Source: Aphrophora alni
Lineage: Eukaryota > Arthropoda > Insecta > Hemiptera > Aphrophoridae
DNA: 64,000 nt
Direction of reading: 5' to 3'
NCBI GenBank assembly: GCA_963513935.1
Contig: OY740767.1
Coordinates: forward strand, 152,898,431 to 152,962,430
The notes beneath the pieces are model-generated. The model was not told where the DNA came from and did no database searches. It was given only the letters and a program-made list of their open reading frames with translations. Shown here in pieces: positions 1 to 10,900 of this stretch; within the stretch, counting starts at the first letter, position 1; each line of letters begins with the position of its first letter. A program made the position numbers and the translations under genes.

Positions 1-2213
1 AAAAAGGCTAGTTGCAGTCACAGTAAATAATTACCGTTGGGGCCTTATATTCTTGTTGCTAACTACCTGTTTAGGGTAACTAAAGTTTTTTTTTTTTTTT
101 TAACATTAGTGATTTAGCAGACAAGCGAATAAAATATTATTATTATGAATTTTTATATAGGTCCTTATTATTGTAATCATAAGTATATTTTTGCTTACCC
201 TAAGGGATAACAATCTCTGAACGATCATTTTGTTTAATGTTTAGATTTTGTGAAGTTTAACCTTTACCCTAGAATTGCGGCATGATATGCTCCTTTGAGT
301 CCTTTGCGGTGAACAGCTGTTTTTAAAACCATCAGAAATAAACTAAATTACGTTTCAGTTAAATCAAAAATTACACTAATGAATCTAATGTACTGATGAC
401 AAAATAATCTAATCAATATATAAATAAAATCAGCTGTTAAGTTGAGCTAGCGATGAAAAGTGGCGCGGAAATTAAAATATTAAATATGTCTACTATTCAA
501 AACATTAAACTACAGTACCCAATTATATTTCGGCATTTATACATCAAATTTTATATTCGATTCAGCATATGTAGAAATTAGAAAAGTATGACTTATTACT
601 TTGTAACAATTAATTATTGTGTATTTCATCCGACAATTTCAAAGTTTACAAAATGTTGATTTTTTAGAAACACTAGAAATTAATTACTTCTTGTGCCTGT
701 ATTTGATATCAGGTGATATTAACCACAAGCCCCAGGTTGTCCTTCATAAATACGTGAAGGTGTTATCCCTTATAACAAAATAAGGCCTAAAGCCAAAGGA
801 AATAGAGTAAAAGCATATAATAAAATAATAATTCAAGGTATATCTAATAAACGTTTTAAACGTCGAATTTTTAAAGGAATAATACAAATAAAAGTCATTA
901 AATAGAATCTAAATTCATTACACAAGCGTTAAGGATAGTCTAGGTTCTAAATTTCAATACGGTTCAAGCTTTAAAAAAATATATAACACCAGAAGTCTAA
1001 ATAAAAACAATTATTAGAACACAAATAAAAATCATTCCCCTAATTTCTTTCTGTTATATGATATAGTAAAATAAAAAATAAATTTGAGGAGATAGTAAGT
1101 TTAAATAACATAAATTTGAGATGTTTAGGGAACATGGGAACAAGTCTGTATAAGGATGACAGAACACTAACTTACTCTCTTCCCCCACCACTAAAAAGTG
1201 AGGAGAATCTGTTTGCCCTATGAAAGTCAAGCACCACTACATACCAAATGACCTCTAACAGCTGGTTAACAGTGGCCATGTTTGTGCATCACAGCGCTAA
1301 CATGCCTGTGTGCCATCACTGAGCTAGAGAAACATACTATATCTCTAGCTCAGTACATTGGAAAAAATGAAACATTGAAATTTTAAAAAAAGAGAAAAAC
1401 CAAATGGAGGGAAAATTCAAATTTGCTTATCAATTTAAAAATATATAATACAGTAATACAATAAAACATTGTACAATAGATTTGTAATAAATAAAATCAA
1501 AATACTTGGTAATTTAGAGTTAAATTAATAGAGAAAATTATATGAAATTGGAAAAGTGTGTGCATGTAATATATCTAAAAATAAAATATACCAAGAAATT
1601 AAACAGAAGACTGAAAAAGAATAAGTTTTTAGTAATACAATGAGTTGGGGGATTCCCATTTTGGCATTCATTCAGGTAAGATCTGTATTTTTGCTGCTTC
1701 AGATATAAGAGACAAAAATATTTAAATAATAAAACAAATTGACATAGGTAGGGTAGGTAGTGTTTATGACTGTTGAGAAAACTGTGTAAAGTAAATGGCG
1801 AATTTGAGAAGAGATTATATAATAAATACTGTAAGCGTAATACATCAAAGATGAATTTTACCATTAATAAAGCAAAGGTAATATTTACCCAGTTACTAAT
1901 ACACTTCAATACTAAACTTGAAAACTATAAGAAAGTTTAAATAAATATTGTGTATGAAATTTGTGGAGAAAAGTTACACTGAACTTTTAAATTAAATGTT
2001 TAAAATAAAATAAAACATTTAAGAAATAAATTTGGACTACATATTATGTAGGAATAATAAAATCAGTAGAAGATTGTTTTAATTTAAAAAATATTTTAAA
2101 TAAGTTTGATATATATGTGTTAGAATAATTTTTAATGCAAATATATTAAAAGCCTGAACCTTAAAAACCCGAGAAAATAAGTAGTTAATTTATATTTTTA
2201 TACCATCAGTACT
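1..2213. other. AT-rich stretch with no supported gene
   Basis: I see no credible coding exon here. The 123-codon minus-strand open frame at 1538-1909 is rich in Phe, Leu and Tyr, as expected of a chance frame in AT-rich DNA, and has no recognisable motif. The piece at about 1140-1320 is less AT-biased than its surroundings and ends in a short perfect hairpin, which is listed separately. The rest is unremarkable intergenic sequence beyond the 3' end of the minus-strand zinc-finger gene. Confidence 0.5.
1318..1354. repeat. Perfect 13-bp inverted repeat (stem-loop)
   Basis: ACTGAGCTAGAGA (1318-1330) is followed by an 11-base spacer and its exact reverse complement TCTCTAGCTCAGT (1342-1354). 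The stem is too short for a typical microRNA precursor, and there is no T-run to suggest a terminator. Function unknown. Confidence 0.6.
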
Positions 2214-2420
2214 TTGTCATGGATGAATTCTTGTTTACGTCTGCCCTTTAATATCTCTCCGGCAGTATTTTCTGGACTAGGACGCTGCAGAAGAACACGT
2301 TGGAGAGTCTCGTCTTGTTCTTGGCAAACCAAACAGTTGAGCGAATCAGCAAGTTCAAACCGGAATAGATATGCCTGTGTAACAATATGCCTCGTTCTTG
2401 CTCTAGATGCAAAACTCTTT
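2214..2420 (-). pseudogene. Fragment of the 3' end of a non-LTR retrotransposon ORF2
   Basis: Read on the minus strand, this stretch stays open. It encodes a segment like the extreme C-terminus of insect non-LTR retrotransposon polyproteins, the part after the RT and RNase H domains: a His-rich entry (RHIVTQAYLFRFELADS), then NCLVC as the C-x2-C of the terminal zinc knuckle, then a helix ending in VLLQRP. In functional relatives the knuckle is completed by a His and a Cys, which here are replaced, so it is probably dead. The plus-strand 70-codon frame over the same bases is a shadow. Assignment rests on motif pattern only. Confidence 0.5.
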
Positions 2421-2526
2421 CACTAGAAACTTAATAAAACACAATTATTTGATTAATTATTCTTTAGTGGAAATAATTAATAAAGAATAATTAATCAAAT
2501 GATTGTGTTTTATTAAGTTTCTAGTG
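2421..2526. repeat. 106-bp near-perfect inverted repeat (hairpin)
   Basis: The left arm (2421-2466) and right arm (2481-2526) are reverse complements over 46 bp with one mismatch, separated by a 14-bp spacer. Both outer ends carry CACTAGAAAC or its complement. It lies directly beside the non-LTR fragment and about 45 bp before the first copy of the dispersed repeat family. It could be a tiny fold-back element or a recent inverted duplication. Transcribed, it would form a long, almost unbroken double-stranded stem. Confidence 0.85.
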
Positions 2527-2570
2527 ATTGTGGTTAGGGGCAAATTCGAATTATTATTGATTATTTCCTT

Positions 2571-2810
2571 GTTGTTTTAAAGGCGAATACACTCTCAGTC
2601 ATCATTTTATAAAAATATAAAAAGAAGTAAAAAAGATCAAATAAAGACCATTAACCGTCGAATTATCTAATAGTGTCAGGGTTGGAAAATAACAAGAGTT
2701 GGACAAGAAAAACTGATCAGGAAAGATGATAGAGGGATTTAACCCTAGACTACATGAAAAAAGGTGTAGATCCATGTAGGTCTCCTTGGGATTGCCAAGC
2801 TCGTACTCAC
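2571..2810 (+). repeat. Dispersed repeat family, copy 1
   Basis: This is one of four related stretches (the others are at 4950-5200 minus, 19258-19520 plus and 46456-46710 plus). It opens with GTTGTTTTAAAGGCGAA and a part like CTCTCAGTCATC, followed by an A-rich piece. It then has a block encoding, in one frame, a peptide ending in DYMKKG or similar, followed by D/P/R residues, and ends near CTTGGGATTGCC. The reading frame is broken upstream in this copy. No family name is recognised. Confidence 0.65.
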
Positions 2811-4949
2811 TTAAATATATCGAATGACTCAAATGAGAGTACAACAAAATATTAACTGGTACCATACTTTCGTTTATTTAAATTTATTGTAGTTTTAATA
2901 TTTAATTGATTGGTTAACTATTTTAATAAGATCTTTAAATAAATTAGGAATAGCTGCAGTAGTTCTTTGGCGATATTTAATGAAATTTCACACTCCAAAT
3001 ATCTCATTCCTCTTTCATGAATTTATACACATTACAAACCACTTCCCTGCCTGGCTAAGAATTACTTTCCACCCTAATTTTGATTAAAAAATCCCCCATT
3101 TCAGAAAGTATGCAAATAAAACATACAAGTTAAAGTCAAACATAAAAATGAATATCACTCACAACGAAAAGGAAAAGAGGAACACAAGCACGTAATCACT
3201 GTCAGTTAAACAATGTTTCAACACAGACTAATGACTGTAAATTGAAAAAGGATGGTGGGAGCATGAATAATCAAATGTTTGTAGAAAAATTGCTCCTCTC
3301 CACTTCAGCTAGACCTGAAGTGCACACAGACTACTGTACCCAGAAATACAATTTTAATACCATTGTTTTTGTTTTATAAAGAGCAAACTATTTTATCTTT
3401 TTACATATTTTGTAAAGTTAAGAGTTTTTGAGATTAAAAAATGTTAATAGCCTAATAGCCATCATTTTGAAAATGTAGTTTTAGTTTATGGGCATATACA
3501 AAATATGTATACCAAATCTAACTCACTATTTCCATAGTTATATCAAAAACAGAAACAGTTGGAAAACTAAGTATTATATGAACTATTTTTTTCTTAAGGA
3601 ACCCAGTCGTTTTTCAGATATGTCTTATATACAATTCTCAACAGATGTTATTTTTAGAAACCTTTAGACCATTAGGATCAAACATACACAGGACTCATCT
3701 GAGCAATTTTTCTTGTTATTTAATCTACTCATTAAATTCTAAATATTCCACAGTGTACATTGGTATAATAGTGTAACATTGATATATTTATGTCAAGATA
3801 CATTTGATTGAGAGAAATGAAATTAATTACAGATAACGTGAGTAATCCATAAATGTAATAAAATTGTAAAAGTTTTATTGCATGGATTATTTGCATTCAA
3901 AGAACGATAATAAAAAGTTGAATGTAGACAGACAGGATTTCAGAATGGTTAAACTTATAGAACAAAATATGTGTGTTATTTGGAAAATTTATAAAAATTA
4001 TTAGTTTAGAATTTCGTAATTAAAATAATTATAACAAAATTAACTAAATTGGTATGTTTAATAAAATTAAGGGAAAATTATTTTGAAGTGATCAGAAATG
4101 AAGTTGTCATAAATGGATTGCGCAGTATAGACCAATAAAATATAGATAGAAGTAGTGGGGGAATATACTAGCAAGAACGAAATGACTCGCCATTATTGAA
4201 TAGAGCATCATGTAGACGGTGAGATTATCAAAGGCTGATCGCCTGAACATCTAGTGCAACGATCTATGCATATACATGGTTTGATACTTTCATTTAACTT
4301 TGAATCTAAAACTAAATTCAGTGCAAAGTTACGCCTTGGTATAGTGTAAAAAGAACATTATAATTAATTGGTAATTTATGTCTTAAAAAAGTAGAAGCAA
4401 TAAGCCTAAACTATGCGTCGTAACGTAATGAAAGACATTGGTTAATAATAGCTAACTGAATTGTTTAAACTTTTAATTTGAATTTGATCGTAAAAAATAC
4501 TTGTAACATGAACTATTTGAACATTTAATTTTTAATTGAATCATTGTGAATATTTGTAACAAGAACTAATATTTAATATTTATGAAACTAATGTCTAATA
4601 ATTAGTCATGCTTTTCACTGTACATATTTCAGAGAAAGTTAAGCAAAACGGCTTGATTAGATTTTGTATGTTTCAAATATAATTAGAACTTGTTAATAAA
4701 TGTACGTTTTATTTCAGAAGTTTTCATGATCATTTAACGTATCTAGTACATTTTCTCGTAATTCACGACCCAAGGTAAAAAAGAATAAATTTAATAAGTG
4801 TTTGTGCTTTCATCACAAAATGGCGCTCAACAAGTAACAGTAAATTCATCCCAAGTAATACGTTAGATTTTTTAAATAAATGTAATAATAACATATTTTC
4901 TTTATAGTAAATTTTACATTATTACAATAGGATAATGCACTTTTCTTTC
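2811..4949. other. AT-rich stretch with no supported gene
   Basis: No coding exon, RNA gene or clear repeat was recognised. Around 4100-4270 the sequence is somewhat less AT-rich and contains ACCAATAAAAT, but nothing supports a promoter or exon call. Confidence 0.4.
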
Positions 4950-5200
4950 TTCCTGTCGTTTCTTAATAACATCCTCAGTTCTGTGATAACCTAGATTCTT
5001 CTTTTTTAAAGCTTCTACAATACCGAGGGAATCTAGCTGGAGCTACACATTTTTTCATGTAGTCTTGTGTTAGATCCCTTTCTTTTACCTTTCCTTTCAG
5101 ATCTTTCTTGAACAAATCTTGTTCTCCTCTGATGACCCTTATGCTATTAGAGTACTCAAGGGCTAGGGGGTCTTTCCTACTCTTTTTTTTGTCTTCTGAT
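4950..5200 (-). repeat. Dispersed repeat family, copy 2 (best-preserved reading frame)
   Basis: On the minus strand this copy stays open through the conserved block. The encoded peptide includes DPLALEYSNSIRV, then DLKGKVKERDLTQDYMKK, then a Pro/Arg-rich end. The same residues can be found in the copies at 46.5 kb, 19.3 kb and 2.6 kb, with more frameshifts and stops. It could be an exon-derived SINE, a fragment of a retroelement protein, or a retrocopied host exon. I do not recognise the protein. Confidence 0.6.
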
Positions 5201-5554
5201 TTTTGATATATAATTAATTGTCCAAATAAGACAAAGTACACAGCTTATTGTATATACATTAAGGTAGGTATTCTTAGGTAAAGAAACAACTAAGTAAATA
5301 ATAACCTTTAAAAAATAAAATTGAAAGTATATGTCTTACTTTACTGGTGCATGTATAGATGGGGGTCAATGCCCAAATTGTACTTATTTTGGTTGTCGTT
5401 ACTATGGTCGTTACCTGGGGTCAATTCAATTTAAAGCAGACTTTTACAAGGAAGAATTCAGTCAAATTTGAGCTCCCGAAGGACAATCTAATATTCAAGA
5501 AGTAAAGAATTCAAAAGTAATGGATTTGTTGTAGACGAGACATACTCTGGTTCT

Positions 5555-6105
5555 TTGTAGGAATATGCTGGATATAAAGGTATGAAACAGTATACCTGTT
5601 TCATAGGTATTGTAATATTACATTAAGATATATAGTTATTTATAAGTATATACTTTATTTGCATCATATCCATTGCATTGTATTACCATTTTAGAGTATT
5701 ACATTCCCGATTTTTCTCTACCTTTTCTAGAAGAATACGCTGGTTTCTATTCCACACATTGTGGATATATATATTTTAGTAATAGATTATATAAGATAAA
5801 GTTACACAAGTATATACTTTGTTTCATATGTGTTGTATTGTATTATAATTTCATAGTATTGCAGCATAACACCTTAACTTATTTAGCGGAATACGCTGGG
5901 TTCTTTTATAGTAGAATATGCTGGATCCTTTTCTGGCAGAATACATTGGTTTCTCTCTTTTCTAGCGGAATATGCTGGTTCCTGATTTTGGTAGTGGAAT
6001 ATGCGAGGTTTCTGTCATTCTACCTGAGTAGTCTAGATCCTATTCTACTGAGATATGATGGTTTTTATCCTACTAGCAAAATACGCTGGTTAGTGTATTC
6101 ATTAT
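5555..6105 (+). repeat. Degenerate minisatellite with a GAATAYGCTGG core
   Basis: The core GAATAYGCTGG and close variants recurs at about 5560, 5733, 5887, 5917, 5968 and 6078, with weaker copies at about 5938, 5998 and 6052. Between 5885 and 6085 the spacing is about 30 bp. An older layer is visible: a block containing AAGTATATACTTTRTTT followed by a GTATTGTATTA-like stretch occurs at about 5643 and again at about 5808, roughly 165 bp apart, each preceding a core unit. The 144-codon plus-strand frame at 5673-6107 is a translation of this repeat and is not called a gene. Confidence 0.7.
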
Positions 6106-6293
6106 AAGCTTAAGAGTAACTAATGATAGCTGAAACTGGTTACGATACAGTCTTTCCCTTCTTGGTGGGCATAAGTTTTGAACAACAGTTCCAACCCTAC
6201 AATTAAACCTCCTTCACAGACTTGGTAATCTGGACTTGAATAACAGAGAGAAAAGGAAAATTGCACGATAAACATGTTACAAAACAACATGGA

Positions 6294-6388
<95 letters not shown>
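6294..6388. repeat. (TA)n microsatellite, about 95 bp
   Basis: Alternating TA with a few slips. The 100-codon minus-strand frame across it is an artefact that yields an Ile-Tyr run. Confidence 0.95.
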
Positions 6389-6389
<1 letters not shown>

Positions 6390-6419
6390 CTTCAATGGCA
6401 GACTGAGTCTGTGAGACTG

Positions 6420-7200
6420 CAATTCTCTTTTTTAATTCTTCCATGCCTACCATCACTGTGAAGTTTAGAAATTTATTTTGCTATATCTCAGTTTCTATAA
6501 GCTACATAAGTATGAGTGAGGCAACCTGGAGCATCCTAGCTGAATCTACATTCCTTTAAGTACTTAAGGTTAGATCTAAACTTTACTGATAATGTTTTCA
6601 AACTTTAAAGTTATATCCAAATAAATAAAATAGAACTAAATTTACCGATTGATAGAAATAGTTAAAAATGAGTGATTTTTCACTGCTGATATTTAGTGAG
6701 CCAATAGTGATAAACTACATCGCTTTACTATCAAGACTTTCTTGATTAATTTTCATTCTCTTCCGACCTTGATGCTATTTTAATATATGAGGGCAAAGTG
6801 ATCTTCACTTTTAAACAACAAAAACAATTAATTATTTTAAGTCTAACAACGGATCTAGGATTTAAAAAATTACAAGAATAAATTGGTTCTAATGTATATT
6901 TTATATCAAATTCAATGCAGATTAATATCTGCATCAATCAACTCCGGTACAGCAATGTTTGTAAAATACCCACAATACATAATTATTCTATTCTATTTGT
7001 TTTTTTTATGATAGCCATTAAGAAATTTAAAAAATATATATATAAAGTAAAGGAGGAGAAATATAAAAAATTCCATCAATGAATTATTGAAATATATTAA
7101 TAAATGTTTGCATGTACTAACTGTACATCAATTTTATAAAAATAATAAATTGAGTAAAATTTATACAATTTTGTTTAACTTAAGTTATAGAAAACATTAC
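6420..7200 (-). other. 3' flank and probable 3' UTR of the zinc-finger gene
   Basis: This lies immediately downstream, on the minus strand, of the stop codon at 7201-7203. It is AT-rich with no further coding exon. An ATTAAA-type signal near 6778 and an AATAAA near 6473, both read on the minus strand, are possible polyadenylation signals, but I cannot choose between them. Confidence 0.35.
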
Positions 7201-7975
7201 TCAATATGGTTGAAAGTCGTTCAGCAGTCGTACGTTGAATCTCTGTGAAGGAGGCATTCTCAACATTGGAGGTGGAGCATTGACTGTGATCGGATTCAGT
7301 TGTTGTACATTACTACGATTGTTTGTTAGTAGTGGAGGAATTTTGGTGATAGATCCAGTAGTATTAAAATTGGTTGTTACGGTACTCACATTCGAGGGTC
7401 TTTGTGTAAACAGTACTGGTCTCTGAGGAGGAAAGAAAACAGTTGAGTTTACTTGTTTATTAGACTGTGATACAGTAGGATAGTAATTATTTTGACCACT
7501 TAACTTTTCATTTTGAAAATTTGAATCATTCCTAAAGTTTGTTTGATTATGTGATACACTTCTTATGTCACTTGTTTGATTTGTGTTAGTATTATTTTGA
7601 TAATGTTTGTTGGTATAATGAGTTAAAGAAGCAGTCTGAGATGTCTGTCCAGTGTTGGATAATTGTTGAAGTTTTTGTTGGACTGTTATATTATGTACGT
7701 TGTTATAGAGTGCATTTTGGTTCATAAAATGAGCTATATTATGAGCTTTATTATGAAATTGTGGTCCAACTGAAGAATTAGCAACAGAAATACTGATGTT
7801 ATTGTTCATAAGAGAACGAATTGGATTTAGTAAATGAGGCGAATTTCCAGTGTTCGGTGTTTCCCAAACATTGGGTACTACCTGTTGAGAACTTGTTTGG
7901 CTTATTGGATATACTATTCCTTGGTTTCCTTTCAAACGTTTGTTCATGTTAGCCTGTCCAGAATTCAGCATGTCC
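7201..7975 (-). CDS. Zinc-finger gene, exon 9 (last): Asn/Gln-rich tail and stop
   Basis: The acceptor is TTTTCTTAAG before GGACATG. The first G completes an AG|G arginine codon from exon 8, and the frame then runs 257 residues to TGA at 7201-7203. The peptide is a low-complexity Asn/Gln/Ser/Thr/Pro tail with no structured domain visible, ending in FQPY. An internal ATG at 7971 could be mistaken for a gene start, but the phase match to exon 8 argues against that. Confidence 0.75.
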
Positions 7976-10900
7976 CTTAAGAAAATAAAAAGAAGAAAAC
8001 ATAAGTATTTTATTCACTCTTAATAATTTCTTTTAATTTACATTATATAAATCAAATCATTATTAACAGACAAATAGAGAAACCTTTTTATTCTCCTTTT
8101 CGTGCTTAGTTGACAGTATCCAATTAACTCATTTATATTCAATTGTTACACTCATGTTTTCGTAGCTCTGACATACTTGACAATTTAAAATTTGTTTGTT
8201 TTTCTCATGACATCCTAACGGACCTCTAGAACCAGGGTAAGTTATACACAGACCTTTATATAAAGTGACCAGACAAGAGTTAAACATTAATTTATTATTT
8301 TAAAATTACAACATTATAAATTAACACTACACCAACAGTACACATTGTAGAAAATTCTTGTAATTATAAAGATTTTATACAAGGATGTTTTGACAGAATG
8401 GGTGTGAAAAAAAATATCTAGAAGAGCTCAAAATAATTATTATGGAATAGGTCAAAATAAACTCTTGGTCTAGTTCCATGTGAATTTTGTATTTCCAAAA
8501 ATCAAATGAACTCGTTTTGAGTCTGTAGATGGACTGAAAGAAAAAAAGCTGATGAAGAAGTTATCAACAGATGATCTGTACCATTTATTTCAACAGTGAA
8601 AGCTTTGTATAGAACACTGTAAAGATCAGATAGGGAAGTATGATGAAGAGGATAAATTTATTATTGTGTAAATTTGAATATAAATTTTAAATCAGTTCAG
8701 TTATTTTATAGCCACAATAACAACTTTTATTGCAGCAGAACTAATTAAGTTATTGTTTTTATTGGTTTTGTATTTTCTTTGTATATATTAACTGGACATA
8801 CCGAGTTCGTCTTGGTTCAAATTTGCAAACTGTGCACATCTCTAATATTCAAGCATAGTATTTGAGAAAGTTTAAGAATGCTTGAATGCTATTTATTGAA
8901 TATCTATTATCTTCGTTATGATCATACCTTTTCCGAAATGATGAATTTTTGGTGTTGCTGAAATTATTGGGCGAGTTTGAATGCGGCACAGCGATTTGTT
9001 GGTTGTTTCCATGTGCTTGATTTCCAAATTTAACTTGCTGGTGTTTAGCAGAAAAGTTTGAACTAGGAGTTTTTTGTATCAATCTATTGTTTCCATATGC
9101 TTGGTCTTCAAATTTCTGTTGTTGGTTCTTGGCAGAAAAGTTTCGACTTCCTGAAAAAGAATGAATAATTTTAAAATAGATATTTATAAATTGTGCGGTC
9201 AAATATAATTATTTTTTTAGGTGTTTGTATGGATAACCTATGTTAGAAAAACCATGACGATATATCATAGGGTCCAAAGATAATGCATTGACAACTTCTT
9301 TTAGGAGTTAAATTTTAAAAACCCTAAGCAGTGAGTTCTTACATTATGGAAGGAATATACTAAGTGAATTACATGTTCCTAGGTTCTTCGTTTGTGCTAG
9401 ACATTGACAAGTCAGTCAGGACATTTGATTATGTAGATAGACATTTGGGATTTTTGTAAACATTTGTATGGATAACCTACGTAAGTGAATAACAAGTCGA
9501 TATCTCATCGGGTCTAAAAGATACTGAGGAATCCATTAAAACATATTTTTAAACACACAATAAACAAAAAAAAATATTTAGTAATTAAGATTTTTATAAA
9601 TCATAAATACTATATTATTATTATTAGAAATATATAAAAGTATAAACATATATCTTTTATTGAATTGTTAATAAAACTTGTTAAAGGTTATTGATGTATT
9701 TGTCATTCAGTTTGAGTCTAGCAGTGGTTGATTCTGAATGTACATCTACAGATGTTGCACAAAATAGGTAAGGCTTAAACATCTTCTTTAAATATATAAC
9801 TTCCTTTAAAAATCAGCTTGACTTGTGCACTCGCTTATCGTGCACCCTTCATCGCGCACAGAGTGCAACATTATATACAGCGTATATCGCTTATAACAAT
9901 CTTCAAGGAACCATGCAGTTCCGGTCATTGTACAACACTTTTAGACTTGTTTTCAAAAACAACTGCATAATATGTAGAAATATATTTTAAAATAAACACT
10001 GTAGTACAGGAAACTAAATGAAACACTTTATTTTGAATATACTGTACAAATGCTACAAGTGATATGTGTAACTGATTTGTTTACTTAAAACTACTCACAT
10101 TTAGCACATCCTCTGAATAATAATAAGGGTTTTTTTTTATGTGTGTACAGCAACCTTTATTTTTTGTATAACTATTTTAATAAAGCCTGCTCAATAGCTT
10201 TGTTAGTAAGATCTCAATTGCTCCATTTTCAGAGTTGTTTCATAAAGAAATTTTATTTTGTCTTTGTCCTTCCCAATTGTCAAAATTGTTGAGTGAGATA
10301 CACCACATTCCTTTGTGATATCTCCGTTAGTTTCTCTATTTTACAATCTCCATATTATGTCATTTTCTCTTTATTTGTGACATTTTGAAGACAATGTTAA
10401 AATGAACTACTGTATTTATAATGTAGAAAACCAGTAACTGAGTTAGAATACAAACAAAGTTACAGGTTACACGGAAAAAGGACCGTGACAGAGTGTAAAA
10501 AAAGAAAAATCAGAGAGCGAGAAAGAAATGGATTAATAAACAAAGCCTCATTTACATCCTGCGTTATATCCATTTTGTAATAAATCAATAAAAACATGAT
10601 GCTAAAACTGCTTATAAGTAGGTTTTTAAGTACATACCATATATGGATATTGACATTTAGTCACTAAAACTGATACATCGGAATAAGCACTTTACACTGT
10701 ATGTAGACATTAAAATGACTTATAATTATAACAAATTTACACGTTCAACAAAGTAAATCATTGAGAAGCTCATTACAATAATAAAAGCATTTAGGTTTGT
10801 ATGCTTCTATCAATAGTTGCATGAAATTGGTCTGAAATTTAAAGATTGAAGAATATTGCAGTACAATGTATTTTATACTATTTTGTGATAGCTTTTGTAC

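Noticed and set aside
1538..1909. 123-codon minus-strand open frame
   Set aside because: Phe/Leu/Tyr/Asn-rich composition typical of chance frames in AT-rich DNA, with no motif, splice context or repeat support.
6120..6422. 100-codon minus-strand frame with Ile-Tyr run
   Set aside because: It is a translation of the (TA)n microsatellite.
8800..8835. Possible tRNA B-box (GGTTCAAAT)
   Set aside because: No cloverleaf, A-box or acceptor stem could be built around it.
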